Source of the DNA: Micractinium sp. NFX-FRZ
Lineage: Eukaryota > Chlorophyta > Trebouxiophyceae > Chlorellales > Chlorellaceae
Assembly (NCBI GenBank): GCA_029339195.1
Contig: JAPTJF010000387.1
Span: 1-61,647 of the forward strand
DNA: 61,647 bases
Direction of reading: 5' to 3'
This document shows, one piece after another, positions 47,473-59,472 of this stretch. Below the pieces are notes generated by a model. That model had not been told where the DNA came from, ran no database searches, and saw only the letters and a program-made list of their open reading frames with translations. The translations under genes and the position numbers were made by a program. Every line of letters begins with the position of its first letter. The first letter of the stretch is position 1.

Positions 47473-49203
47473 TCACTCGGACTTCATGTCCCGGAGGGCA
47501 GAGTAGGCGACGCGCACGCCAGGTCCCATGGTGGAGCACACCGTCACGCTCTTCCAAAACACACCCTTGGCACCGCTGCAGGCACAGGGCAGCGAGGCAG
47601 GGCAAATACAGTGGGTTGCAGGTGGTAGCTAGCTGTGTGCAAATGATGCGGGATGCAACATGCATGCCTGCAGATCATGTCGCACGAACTGTGCATTCGG
47701 CCTGCACGATCTTGCGTGCTGTCACCTCTACCGATATGCCTCTCTTCCCTGTAGGGCTATTCCCCCTGCCCTGTCCACTCCATTCCCTCCTTGCCCCTGC
47801 CTTGCCCCTGCGGCCCCACCTTGGCCGGTTGACATCGATGCTGTCCTGCACCGCCTTGAGGTTCTCCAGCAGGTCCTCCGCCTTGAAGGACGACTTGCCA
47901 AAGCCGACGTGCACATTGCCTGCCTTGTCGGCACGGTACTCAACCTTGCCGCCCTTGAAGTCCTTGACAGCCTGCAGGGGGGCAGAGGGCGGGGTGGGCA
48001 CGTGGTGAGAGGGCAGTTTACAGGGCGGAATCCAGGCCGTGGCAGGGCAACGATGCGGCCAAGCATGCGACAAGGGCAGGCACAGCATGCGGACAGTGCA
48101 GAAGATGGGACCTTGCGGGGCCTGAGCATGGGGCAATGAGCGCCTGAGCAGCACAACACATCGTGGCGATGCAGCACAGCTCAGACTCCCAAGCATTACG
48201 GCAGCAACAGTGTTATTCACATGCACCCAACAACATTCTTCTGCCCCTGCACCCTTCCTCCACTCACCGCCGCCACGTCGGTGGCCACAGTGCCGGCCTT
48301 TGGGTTGGGCATGAGGCCGCGGGGGCCCAGCACGCGGCCCAGCTTGGCCAGCTTGGGCATCATGTCGGGCGTGGCCACCAGCTTGTCGAAATCCATCATG
48401 CCGCCGCCAATCGTCTCAATCAGGTCCTCGGCACCCACAAAGTCGGCGCCCGCCTCGCGTGCCAGCTTCTCATTCTCACCCTGGCACACCACCGCCACGC
48501 GCAGCGTCTTGCCTGCAGGGATAGTGGTGACCGGCATGGCGCGAGAGTGGGCTGTGAGTTGCAAAAAAGATAATGTGGAACCTCGGCAGGAGAAGACAGC
48601 AGCGCAGACGCCAGATAGCTGGGGATGCTAGGACAGCCACGGTCACGCGAGGTGCTAGGCGCTCCGGCCGCAGCATGCGACACCTGCGTCCGCCCTTTTA
48701 CCAACCCAGCTGCAACGCTGTTAGCGAAAATTTTAGCACATTGTCCAGATCTCGCTTGCTCGCCCGACCCCGAACTAAGACTTGCCTGTGCCCTTTGGCA
48801 GCGACACGGTGGCGCGCAGCTGCTGGTCGGTGTACTTGGGGTCGATGTTCAGCTTTGCGTGCACCTCCACCGTCTCGGTGAACTTGGCAGAGGCGGTGTC
48901 CAGCACCAGGCGGATGGCGTCCAGCGGGGGCAGCGCTGTCTCCTTGCCGGGCACCTTGGCCAGCTGCTCTGCAAAGCGGCGCGACGACTTGCGCCGGCGG
49001 GCCGCCGCTGCCGCAGGTGCCGCCGCCACCGAGGTGTCAAGGGCCGCCGCCTCCAGAGCCTCCAGGTCAAGAGCTGCTGCCCGCGGAACCACGGCACTCC
49101 ATTGCTGCTGTGTGCGCAGCAGCTGCACGCGAGGCTGCTGGCGGGGGGCGACGGCCCGGAAAGGCGTCTGCACCGCCGCCGCACAGCTCGCCACCAGCGC
49201 CAT
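47473..49203 (-). CDS. RPL1: Plastid ribosomal protein uL1c
   Basis: Large-subunit L1-stalk protein that binds 23S rRNA near the E site in the plastid ribosome. Exons on the complement: 48786-49203, 48268-48512, 47820-47971, 47473-47575; 305 aa with consistent phases. An N-terminal extension of about 80 residues (Ala/Arg/Gln-rich, [20 protein letters not shown]) is a transit peptide. The L1 domain follows: [85 protein letters not shown], and STMGPGVRV near the end. It resembles bacterial L1, not eukaryotic L10a, as expected for a plastid protein. Intron 1 has a GC donor. The gene is head-to-head with HGH1. Confidence 0.95.
48513..48785 (-). other. GC-AG intron (uL1c intron 1)
   Basis: On the minus strand the donor is ACAG|GCAAGT and the acceptor CTGCAG|GCAAGAC. 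The conserved junction KGTGKTLRV requires this join. Confidence 0.85.
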
Positions 49204-49610
49204 GTTGTTACTGACGGTGAATGTGTGAGCACAAAGGAGCTCCGCGGTGAAACGGATGGTGGAAACAGGGCACCTTACCCTGGCACAGCACAGCATATGG
49301 AGGTGCATGCATTGCCGCGCATGGGGCCGTTGTAATGCGATTAGAGCACAGCAATCGGGGAAGGAAGTTAGGTGTCGCCGCACGGGAGGGCCAACACAGG
49401 CTCGAGAACAGGTGCGCCCTGCGGCTGCAAGCAGAAGCGGCATGCTGGAGAGTGAGCGCTCGATACAATGAGCCAGGATGATCGCTGTCGCTCGCTTGCT
49501 GCTGGCCAATGCCGCCGCTGCCGCCGCCTGTTGCCGCTGCCTGTTGCTGCCTCCACTGCTGACTGCTGCCGCGCCAACCCTCTCGCACTCCTGTGCATCT
49601 AGGCAGCAAA
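49204..49610. promoter_or_regulatory. Bidirectional promoter region uL1c / HGH1
   Basis: Only 407 bp separate the divergent start codons, so the two promoters must be close or shared. A CCGCCG tract lies at 49510-49530, just upstream of HGH1. No TATA-like box was identified. Confidence 0.55.
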
Positions 49611-51647
49611 ATGTCGGAGCTGGACGAGCTGATTGAGTTCCTCAGCGACCAGCGCCCTCAGGTGGGTGCACGCCGCTGGTCGTTGAGAACGCGACCGCCG
49701 GCACCGTTTCAGCGGCAGCAGCACAGGGGCTCAACACTCTAGCTCGGCCCCCGTGCCTACAGCTGCCCTGTTCCTCTAGCACACATGCAGATCGCGCAGC
49801 ACGCGGTGGAGCTGGTGCAGGGGCTGACGGGGTCGCCGGAAGGGGTGGCGCAGCTGGCGGCCGCTGCCAGCACGCTGCTGCCGCCCCTGCTGCGCCTGGT
49901 GCCAGGTGCGCCCGCCGCCTCGCGTGCGGCGCTAACCGCCCTGGTCAACCTCTCCCAGGTGCGCGCACCAAGCTCTACGCTGTGTGCTTGTATGTGTGAG
50001 GAAAGCCTGTCTGCAGCATCAGCAACGTCTGTCCCGTCGCTCTATGACCGGCGCAGCATTGAGAGGCAGCCAAGTGTGTCTTTAGCATCTCCAAACCACG
50101 GGGCCCCCGCTCCGCCTCGCTGTGCCCTGAGCTCTTTGCAGGAGCCGGCCGTGCAGCAGCGCCTGCTGGAGCTCAATGCCGTGGGGCGCTGCATGGACTA
50201 TGTGCGGGAGAAAGCGTGCAGCGGGCAAGAAGACCTGCTGGTGATGGTTTTGGCCAACCTCACGTCGCTAGAGGCGGGGGCAGAGGCTCTGCTGCAGGTG
50301 ATTGTTGTAGATGGTGGCACTCGACATCAGGCCAAGCTGCTTGGGTTGCAAGTTATGTCTATGCACTGCACAATATCCTCAGCTCGACATTTGCAATGCT
50401 GCAGGTTGGACGAGTGCAGTTGGAGGGCCTTCATGTGGCCATGCTGCTCAAGCTCTTTTTGGCTGAAGTCTCTCCCGAAGCTCCAGGTGGGCTGGGGCCA
50501 GCAACTGGACATGCACAGGGGCGTTTAACAAAGGAGCATCTTGCATGCATGCTGCATTCCAAACGGAGGCGTGCTTGTTTCTGTATGTAGCCTGTCATCG
50601 TTTGTTGTGTGGGTACCTCATCCAGCCCTGCCCTTGTGCATCCTGCTCTGCCCATGCAGATACGTATGAGCACGTGGCCACCATTCTGCCAAATGTCACG
50701 CGCTTCGCTGCGGGCAGGCAGCTCCTGCTGCAGCCGGGGCGCGGGCTGCTGCAAGCACTGGCGTCCCAGGTGCGGCGGTGACAATTGTGCAGCCTGCTCC
50801 TGGCTTTGGCGCTTTCTACCTAGCTGGAGTGGCAGGGTACGCCTGCTGTAGTATGAGCATGCCCACATGTGCCCTCCTCTGCCGTACATTGCAGCTTCGA
50901 AGCAGCAGCGAACTGCGGCGACGCGGGTGCGCTGGCGCTATCAAGAATTGCTGCTTCAGCTGCGAGCAGGATGGCACTGCAGAACATATCGCTGCTGAAA
51001 CAGAGGTGAGGCCAAAAGAAAACTGGCTGAGAAGAAGCTGCAGCAGTGACAGAGGCTATTTACCTGCAGTGCGACGGGCAGGCTGGCAAGTGCGGGGCAC
51101 TTTTCAATGATTCTTAAGTTTTGCTTGCCTGCCTCTCAGTCGTGTCTTGGCTGCAGGCCGTCACAACTTTCTTGGATGTGCTGTGCGGCATTACAGCCAA
51201 GGAGGCTGACGACGCAGTGCGCGAGTCGCTGGCAGAGGCAGTGCTGTGCCTGGCGCGTGTGGGCACAGCACGCAAGCTGCTTTGGAAGAGCGATGCGCCT
51301 ACGCTGCTTCAGAAAGGGTGAGCGCTGCTTGATCAGCTGCGAGTGCGAATGGAAGCAGTCAAAGGCTGCTCATGGGGCGCGTGTGGGAACCACACCCAGC
51401 AACTTCCTTCGTGTGCTCATGCTTGCCACCTTGCCTCTCCCTTTGTGCTCTCCTCAGGTACGAGTACGAAGAGAATTCAGCGGTCTGTGCATGCATGGAG
51501 GCCACGGCTGAGCTCTTCCTTGGCGACGGCTTTGAGCAGGCGCCTGAAGAGCAGGAAGCAGCAACAGCGGCAGAAACAGAGCCAACCAGCAGCGAGCAGC
51601 TGGGAGAAAGTGGCAGCAATATGGTGCACATCGACGAGATTGATTGA
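49611..51647 (+). CDS. HGH1: HGH1 homolog, eEF2-folding chaperone
   Basis: HGH1 (FAM203/BRP16) is a cytosolic armadillo-repeat protein that helps TRiC and Hsp90 fold elongation factor 2. Exons: 49611-49661, 49791-49958, 50142-50297, 50405-50486, 50660-50769, 50895-51005, 51157-51317, 51458-51647; 342 aa, phases consistent, against about 390 in yeast and human. Recognisable blocks: [17 protein letters not shown] at the start, [85 protein letters not shown], and the signature tail [20 protein letters not shown]. An acidic tail (HIDEID) ends the protein. The conserved helix NCCFSC is typical of the family. Confidence 0.93.
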
Positions 51648-53468
51648 CGTAAAAGTGACTGCTGTAGAGATGTACGGTGTGGCCACATCTGGCAGAACAA
51701 ATTGTGTGGTTACAGATTATTAGCGTGCCGCTCTGCGCCGCCTCTGGGCCTAACAGACTGCGCATATGCATGCGCAGCATGTGTGTTTGGACGTGCTGTA
51801 GTTATGGGTCATAAGGCATACTTGAGGTGTGACTGGCTGTGAACTAGAATCTGTTGTGATACACACGTGAACGAAGGTTTACCCCATGGTGTGGCGAGAT
51901 GCAGTAGGGGCGGCGGTGCAATGGTGTCTTGACGGTTTCTTGTGTGGGTATATAGCCATCAGCCACGTTGCGGTTTGCCAGCCTGTCATTCACCCCAAGT
52001 CGGCCCAGCTAGCAGCCTGTGCAAGCCGATGCACTTGCACCTTGTGCACCGTAGTCTACGAAGCTCCCACCTCCTGTATGCAGGCGGACAACCTGAGGGA
52101 GTATGACCTGCTGCACCAGCCCAACGTGATCAACGCCATCCTGGCAGATACGCGGCTCCAGGCAGGCACCACGCTGGACAGCAAGCTCCAGGCTGTCAAT
52201 GAGATCTGCGAGCAACTGAAGGATGTGGTGGATGGTGTGCTCACCCACAGGCCACCGAAGCAGCGGCTGCCCGGCCTCCTCCGCCGCTGCCACCGATGAC
52301 ACGGCCTCTGTCGTTGCTGGCGACGCACCCGTGCCCTCAACCGCCCCAGCCGCAGCTGAGGCTGTGGCACCTGCGGGCGCACCCACATTAGTGCCTGCCC
52401 CAGCGCCCGCCAGCGAGACGCTGGCCCTGCAGCAGATGGCGTCTTACGCAGATGCTGGTAAGCTGCTGGCACTCCTGCCATGCCTGCCTGTGCACTCAGC
52501 GCTGCAATTCAGTGCAGGCTTGAACGAGGTTGGTTAATTCAAGCTGTCTTGCAGGGACATGGCCAGCCAGAAGCTTCCCCACAACCTTGCCAGGTTACAG
52601 GAGAAGCTCACTTGGCTGTTCTGCTGCATGTGCAGATGGCAGAATTCAGGGCACAGCTGGTGCAGTGCCAGTGGAGCATCACGTCGTCATCGGTACGCAA
52701 GCATCTGCAGCGCCCCTGCTGGCAGGCAGCGCTCCACATCTGGACGTGCCCTCTTTCCTGTCTTTCCTCTGCTTGTATAATGTATAGTTCGCGCTGCCCC
52801 CCCCCGCCCATGCACCCACCCCACCCCTTGGACTGCCTGCCAGACAGGACGACATCCTGCATGGGCGGGCTTGATCAGCGGTGGTCCTTGGTGGGGGCTC
52901 CCAACCCTCCCAGTTTGCTCCAGAAAAATGATGTGCATGTGGTCGTTGCCCCTGCCCTTTTGCTTTCCTGTCTGCATTGCCACCCAGAGTTATACTCTGT
53001 ACTCTAAAACGTGTCGCTGCATGCCCGAGCTGCCCCTCCGTTGCCCATGCCCCCGGCATTCCCAACTGCCCCTCTCATTGCTTCTCTGCGAGCACTGGAG
53101 ATATGGTGCGAGATCCCAGGTACAGCCAGGTGGCCGCCCAGCTGGCGCTCCCTTGTGCAGGTGCACGTACGCCAAACCTCCCCAAACCTTGCCCCCGCCC
53201 CCAGGCGCCCCATCCCGCCCCCAGGCGCCCCATCCCGCCCCCAGGCGCCCCACCTGGTGCCGCCCTGAGGCGCACTGTCAGCGCCGGCGTGAACGATGGT
53301 TCAAATGAAGGCTGTCAATAAAAGACGGTTTGTGGCATGCCACCAAGTTAGAACTGGGTCAGGTTGCATTCCTACTGGACCAGCAGCAGTATTGGCTGCT
53401 GTCGCCTGTCCCTTGGCCAAGAGCTTGTTCACATTATCTAAATCGTTTCTAAGCATTGGCAAGGGCAC

Positions 53469-53506
53469 ACATGGTGATGTTCAGATAACATGGTGATGTT
53501 CAGATA
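53469..53506. repeat. 19-bp tandem duplication
   Basis: ACATGGTGATGTTCAGATA occurs twice head to tail (53469-53487, 53488-53506) in otherwise unassigned DNA. Confidence 0.9.
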
Positions 53507-53714
53507 ACATACTGGTTTTCTTTGACCAACCCAGAGACCAAGCGGCTGACCAAGACAGAGACCGAGTGGTAGCTCAGGACACAGCCCAACACAGTGTCAC
53601 ACTGCAGGACGCATTATCCCTGCTTATCTGGTTTCTCCCAGGCCTTAGTCCTTCTCACAATGAAGCCCCTTATAATACGCTGCTGCTTGCACCCTGTGTG
53701 GATTTGAGTGTTTC

Positions 53715-53719
53715 TTACA
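53715..53719 (-). promoter_or_regulatory. Polyadenylation signal TGTAA for the glycosyltransferase gene
   Basis: TTACA on the plus strand, 21 bases beyond the stop at 53740-53742. A short 3' UTR is implied. Confidence 0.4.
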
Positions 53720-53739
53720 GTGGTCGAAGCTTTGAAACA

Positions 53740-56700
53740 TCACTGCTGATGCTTCAGTGCTGCCCACTGCACCCGGGCTTCAACAAGCCCTTTGCCCTCT
53801 GTGCAAAGCTTGCGAAGCGTGGAGGGGACGTCCCATTCTGGGGCATATTGGGCGTAATCAATCATGTAATTGCAGACCGCATGGATGAAACCTGCCTCAC
53901 AAATGCCACCAAATTTACATTGGCCATTGAGCAGCCAGTCCAGATAATGGTTGGGCTTTGGCCTGCAGTGACACAAGAATGAGTTATTGCAGCATTCCTA
54001 TCGCTATACAGGCAGCAAGCTGGAGGGCAGGGAAAGGCAGGAAGTACACGGGTAGCAACACTTGAGGCAGAGGCAAGCCTTACCCGTGCAGGTGCACTAT
54101 GCGGGCAGTTGGCCGGAATTCCTGGTACGGTTTTGCGTTAAAGTCCTTGCTGATGGGGCGGTCCTTGATCTCTTTTTCATAATATTGGTTGTAGGCGCCC
54201 TGGTCAAGAGGGCCATAGCCTGCATGTGTCACAGGAGGTGCAATCCCATTAGGAGACCGTCTGACTGGCAGTATGGCTCTGTAGGTATGCATGAAAAAGC
54301 AGATAGAGTCGCACCCCTCAACACAACAAACACACCTTCAAAGTACAGTCCATTCTGCTGCTGCAGGATCCAGTCCACAAATGCCGCATTTGTCTTGCGC
54401 AAGTACGGGATGTTCATTAGCATGATACCAGCATTGTATGGGAACATGTCATCCATCTCAAACCTGCAGCCACCAAACAAGCACATGCACCTGAGCACCG
54501 ATGCCAATCCCGACTTCAGCACACTCGTAAACTTTCAGGCCAACTGCATGCGAGCGGTAAACTTTCAGACACTTTCAATGCACATCTCCTTACCCCATGC
54601 CAGCCGCTATGGGCAAAGGAGTGCCCCAATCAACTAACTTCATTTGTTTTCGGAAAAAAACATCACAGTCTGCATGTATGACCGTGTCGACAAGTTAGAC
54701 CAATCACGGGTGATAAAGTTCTGCACCTTGTGTAAGAGACTCAAACAAGCCATGGGAGTGCAAGGACTTGCTGCAGGAGCCTCCTCACCTGTGAAGAGCA
54801 CATAGTGGTATTGGTCGAATTCATGAAGAATTGGAATGTCTATACGTTGAAACGTTCCCACCATCCTTCCATCAGTCGCATACAGATGTGAGTGTGACTG
54901 CAGTGAAGCGGCATCAGGACTGGAGGTGAGCATCACGTGAGGGCACACGTCAAATGGTGCCTGCTTCAGAAAACATACTCGCCTTTGTGTTGTGCTCCCT
55001 GTTCCGAGAAACTTCCAACGAAAATGCTGCTTTCCATACCGGAGTGTGCTGCACAGATAACGTCATAGCTCATATGTGGCGTATTAAGAGTGATTGCGTG
55101 TCACAGTTGGTGCAAGCTTCCCAATGCAGGCATACCTGAATGATGGTTACGCCAGCATCAACAAGGAAGGTATATATCGGGGAGGTAGTGCTTCCACTGT
55201 ACATGCACAACGGCTTCATGCGTGCTATATTGATGGCGGAGCGAACGGCTGCTTTCACCATCATGTCATACTCTGTCCCTGCAGACCAGTCGTTGTACGT
55301 GAACACCCACGGCATCCTGCAGCATGGATCAAGAGAACGCATGAGCATACAGAACTCTCGTGTTATGCACGTACAGCCAGGGACAAGCCTTGATCAGCGT
55401 TATTTTCAGCCTCACTTGTAAAGTGGTAGGAAGACCTCAAGGGGAATGTTTCCCCCGTTGTAGTACGACGCATACCGACCAGCATTCCAGCGCTCCATAA
55501 TAACCATTGCGCTGAACGTTGAGACACTGTTCCCAACAAACTGCTGGGAGTTGAGGCTCAAGTAGTAGTCCACCTGCGCAATGTGCATGGCAGCAATGGT
55601 ACTCAAAGTGAGAGGGTGTGCCCCTTCTTCATCTCAGCATTCAGCTGTCAGTGATATTACATACCAGCGCCGACTCTTCTCTAGAGAGTTTTTGCAGTTC
55701 AGGATCTCCTCGGAAAAGTGTATGCCGCATGTGCACTTGATAACTGCGGAGGGCCACATCCAAAGTTGTGAGCGAATGCAGGACAATCATGGAACTAGAG
55801 TTGAGGACGACCATGTGCTCACTTGTTGGCCTTCAGGCTGTCCACGGCTGCTGTAATCAAACGTTTGTCAGCCTGTGACCACGACGTGGCCAGTAGCAAG
55901 GGCACCTGCGGGAAATGGAATCACAGCAGGTGCATCAGTACAAATTGTTATTTGCAAATGCATGCTGCAGCTACATATATGTGCTGCGTCACCTGAACAT
56001 TACAGGCAGAGGCAGCATACCCAATGTACCTGTGAGTTGACACCATGGGCACGCAATTGCTCGCCGACAGTGTCTGTATTGTTCATGCAATTGTCGCGCA
56101 CGATGCCTGCAATGCAAATAGAAAAAAGTTCGAGGTGCGGCATCTACAGGGATCTCCAGCCAGCGGTTAACTACACCATTGTGCTCTCACCATCAGGCAG
56201 GTTGGACCAGCGCTTGCAGTGGGTGACCCAATCGTCCTCTGCTCTCAAGTGCAAGACGTTGTAGGCTTTTGTGCTCGTCATGCTCCGTAACCGTGATTCA
56301 ATGCTGCAAGGGCATATCGAGGATTCACTGCTCAGGTACCGGTGCATGCCTTCCCCTTCACCTCATGCTCTGCAGGGTCAGCAGAGAGATGACTGGCTTG
56401 CCATGCGGCCTCAGTGGGCCCTACACATACCGCTGCAGCATGCCCATCAGCCGGGCGCTTGGCTGCATAGCGTCCATGATGGCAAACACCAGCTGGGAAT
56501 GGGCGGTGGTTACGTCGGGCGGCACTTTGAACATTGGGCAGTCGAGTCTGCATCAAGACAAGTTGCTTTGGATGAGGTGGAGGATCAGAGTCTCCTGCAG
56601 GCGTACAGCAAGCAACAAACGACCCTACGCACCGTACGTGCTGCTGAGCAGAATACGTGGTCTTAAGCACGCTAAGGATGTCATGGTGGCCAGCCGCTCG

Positions 56701-57468
56701 CACGGCCACAACCAGCGAGGGATCAGGTGCTAGGACGCTAGTACGGACACCACGCGCTGCCATCCGCTCTGTAAACAGTGCAACATCGAACATGTGCCTG
56801 CAACCAGCATTAAATTGGCCCTGGTGAGGTTGCAACGCGAGACCTGCATGTTTCAAATAGCACTCAAGTGCTGTCTCACCCAAACGGCACCGAGCCTGAC
56901 GTATCCTCGTTTACTTCAGCCTCAGTAGGTTGAGTCCCATTCAACAGTAAACGGGGAAGAATGACAGTCCGGTTCAGTTCAGCCGCGAGGAGGATGCCTG
57001 CAGTGCAAAAGCAGAGCTTATATCAAGGAGCTTCCTCAGAGGAGACATGCCGCAAATTAACACACTTTTGTGTTGCTGCAGCGCTGTAAAATGAATGAAT
57101 GAATGACATGCCGCAAATGAGAGGACAAGCATGTGCAGCTCACCGGACAATAGCGCCACCCGCTGGTTGGCGAACCCATTGCACACTTGGAAGGACAAAG
57201 TGGAGGCGCTTGTTTCCAACCGGGCACTGGGCTGCTGAGAAAGGGAGCCCCACATTTCCTTTGATTGCGCCTCATTGGCGGTTGCTTCGAGGCGCCGCGT
57301 TGCCAGTTGATGCAGTTGTGTGAGCTGCGAATCGATGTGGAGCTGCGCTGCAAGGTGGGCATATCTTGTGCCCAAGCGGGCCCCCACAGAGAAAGCCACC
57401 ACAGCCCCAGCTAGAAGAGCGAGAGATACAAGCAGGAGACGCGCTGAAGCGGTGTGTTGCCTAGACAT
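53740..57468 (-). CDS. Two-module Golgi-type glycosyltransferase (O-fucosyltransferase-like plus GT8-like)
   Basis: Predicted type II membrane protein of 717 aa. Exons on the complement: 57144-57468, 56880-56997, 56633-56797, 56431-56547, 56191-56303, 56030-56106, 55823-55905, 55665-55743, 55416-55573, 55136-55316, 54983-55048, 54789-54897, 54594-54669, 54336-54463, 54084-54219, 53740-53962. A signal anchor spans about 11-28. Module 1 has CNGFANQRVALLSG (96-109), LAAELNRTVILPRLLLNG, HLRAEDDW (260-267) and SLNSQQFVGNSVSTFS, which match the GDP-fucose O-fucosyltransferase fold. Module 2 has GTFQRIDIPILHEFDQY, a DCD metal motif (531-533), MFPYNAGIMLMN, LDQGAYNQYY and HLHGPKP (641-647), as in GT8-type transferases. 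Donor and acceptor sugars are not known. Intron 11 has a GC donor (AAG|GCGAGT). The start could be 54 bases further upstream (57522). It is head-to-head with a sulfotransferase-like gene. Confidence 0.85.
54898..54982 (-). other. GC-AG intron in the glycosyltransferase gene
   Basis: The minus-strand donor ACAAAG|GCGAGT and acceptor CACTGCAG|TCACAC are the only pair that keeps frame between REHNTK and SHSHLYATDG. The nearby GT donor gives early stops in all tested acceptors. At 85 bases it is a short intron. Confidence 0.65.
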
Positions 57469-57846
57469 TGCACGACGCCCTTTGCCAGTGCTGTCATCGT
57501 TGTCCTGCACGAGGAAGACCAAAAGCGCGAGTTGCGCTTCGGCTGTTTGTGCAGCAGCATCGCAAACAGCTAGTTGCGTCGCTTACGCACCGTGGCGGCC
57601 CCGTTTGAGTCCGCAAATTCACCACAGTCCGCTGCAGGGCCGCGTCTGGGCAGACGTGTGAAGGACATTTGTCGTCACCGAATACATGTACTTGAAAGAC
57701 TCGACAAAATCAAAGTCCTTGAGGGACCCTGTTTGTCTTGGTCCACCTGGGCGCACCTTTCCACCCCGACATGGCGGCTGTGCTCCGTTCGACATTTTCA
57801 CACACCTTGTATATTTTACAAGTTAGCAATTGTACAATTAGTTCAA
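57469..57846. promoter_or_regulatory. Bidirectional promoter region, glycosyltransferase / sulfotransferase
   Basis: 378 bp between divergent starts. The half near the sulfotransferase gene is AT-rich (ATATTTTACAAGTTAGCAAT near 57811), unusual for this window. It could contain the core promoter of either gene. Confidence 0.55.
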
Positions 57847-59472
57847 ATGGGGTTCATACCACGCCCAGGGCAAGGACGGCTGACGCCATCAGCTTGTCTA
57901 TGTGCAGTGTGGCTGCTGGTGTATGGAACCGGTGGGTTCTTATGGAGCGCAGTGCGGCAGACGCCAGACTGGGAGGCAGCAGCCGCCGGCGCTGTGGAAA
58001 CAGAGTTTCACCCCACAGCGAAGCCCGCCTACTGTAAGCCGGAGCTTCCAGGCTGTGTGCCGAAAGACATCTCTTATGTATTTTGGATCTCCAGTCCGGA
58101 GGTAAGGGAGGCAGAATGCAGGGGTGTTGATTGGATGGCCAAGGGACCAGCCGGGTGTTTGACAACAGCAAATTGTCTTGGCGGAGGGCTCGTGTAGACG
58201 TCCATTTTGCCTTGCCGCCTTCACTACCAAAGCTGCTCGAGCCTGCAGCATGGCAGTAGGAAATACCTTGTTGAAATTTTAACATCCCCCTTGCTATCAC
58301 CTGCGCCTTGTTGCTGACGTTTTTCTCCTGCCTCCTCCACCTGCTGGACTCCTCTGTATCACTTGGTTTGCCTTGCAGAGTGCTCAAGATGTAGTAGAGG
58401 GATTTATCCAGTCCCACAGCAGCCCCAATAGCACCGGTATGCAACTAGCTGGTTGCAACCTTGCCGGTGCATTTGGAGAGGCCACGCACTGTTTTTCAGC
58501 GACAGGCGACCACCACTCTCCAGACGTGCGCGAGAAGGCTTGCAGAGCTCAGCAGGTCGCTCTTGGCTTGCTCCATCAGCAACCAATGTTTGAGCGGTTG
58601 AGATGCAACTTTGCGATGGGGTGAGTTCAGCATGCAATTCTCAAGACTTTATTTGGTGTGGTCTGGCTCGACTGAACAACATGGAACTCGCTTGCGCCTC
58701 CCATGCAGACAATATGACTTTAGCCTCCTTTACTCGCTCCCAAAACATATCCTTGAGCGCACTCTCATTGTCCTCACAGTGCGGGATCCCATACAGCAGA
58801 CAGCAGCCATTCACCGCGTTTTTAGTCAGCTGGATCCAGGCCGCATGTGCCCTGGTATTGTGCCATCAGGCACCACAGATCCGCGCAACTGCACTCGGGT
58901 TTCTGACTTTGCAAGTCGAGGGTTTGCAGGTGAACGTGGTTCCACCTATAGCCATGCAGTTGCGAGTCATTCCTAAATGTAGGGTATTGCGAACCTATAC
59001 CATGCATGTCTCCACAAATGCAGGAGCTCATCCTGCTGGTGCGCTCGTCAAGAGGCTAGCTGGAGATTATTGCTGTTATCAAACAGAATCATTTGCAGAT
59101 GATGATGCAAGGATGCAAGCTGCATTCATGAATTTGTTGCGAGTCGGAGTTGTTATTGACAGTGCAGACACATCTTCTGGTTTGCAGGTAAGCCCCGTTT
59201 CACATTTGCCGCCTCCTGTGCTGTGGCACGGAAGCATTCACTGCGTCCATGCTGCCTCTCCCTCCATGCAGTACATGGCACATGCCCTGGGCTGGCAAAC
59301 ACAGCCGTCAAACGCAACATCGGCCACTGGAATGCCGCTTGAGGCTGTGCAAGCAGATGAACAACAGAAACTCAGAAAGCTTTTACAAAATGACTATGCA
59401 CTGTACCGAATTCTGCAAGAGAGAGTACATGAACAGGCTGCATTTCTTTCTCCCAAGCAGGCGGAGCAATAG
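57847..59472 (+). CDS. Sulfotransferase-like type II membrane protein
   Basis: Five exons: 57847-58101, 58379-58620, 58709-58929, 59024-59187, 59272-59472; 360 aa with consistent phases. An N-terminal hydrophobic segment (about residues 14-32, SACLCAVWLLVYGTGGFLWS) is a likely Golgi signal anchor. VLTVRDPIQQTAAIHRVFSQ matches the 3'-phosphosulfate binding region (RDP followed by a helix) of carbohydrate sulfotransferases. FMNLLRVGVVIDSADT and the C-terminal LLQNDYALYRILQERV are where heparan/chondroitin-type family members have G-V-E and D-x-x-LY. The 5'-phosphosulfate loop (P-K-C/T-G-S/T) is not obvious, so the first two exons may be mis-joined or the motif diverged; exon 2 is the least certain. 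A TGTAA lies 6 bases after the stop. The pairing with a Golgi glycosyltransferase supports a role in sulfated glycan synthesis (inference). Confidence 0.6.

Larger units (their letters stand above)
51648..53739 (+). other. Unresolved stretch with candidate exons, possibly a decayed gene
   Basis: Several blocks look coding. 52078/52084-52233 reads REYDLLHQPNVINAILADTR and VNEICEQLKDVVDG between a CAG acceptor and GT. About 52260-52460 is an Ala/Pro-rich linker ending ETLALQQMASYADAG before GTAAGC. There is a block at about 52556 (DMASQKLPHNLARLQEKL) and one at 52637-52694 (MAEFRAQLVQCQWSITSSS before GTACGC). The first and second blocks are in different frames with no room for an intron (about 16 bases), so either a frameshift has occurred or one block is not used. 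No family was recognised. A GCGCCCCATCCCGCCCCCAG tandem sits at 53205-53250 and a 19-bp duplication at 53469-53506. Confidence 0.35.

Noticed and set aside
48721..48786. GT donor for uL1c intron 1 after GGCAAG
   Set aside because: The base after GGCAAG is TC, not GT; only the GC donor keeps the conserved KGTGKT sequence.
57522..57522. Alternative upstream start for the glycosyltransferase (18 more residues)
   Set aside because: The added acidic segment would lie before the signal anchor and is preceded by an acceptor-like CAG; the downstream Met gives a typical type II N-terminus. It cannot be fully excluded.
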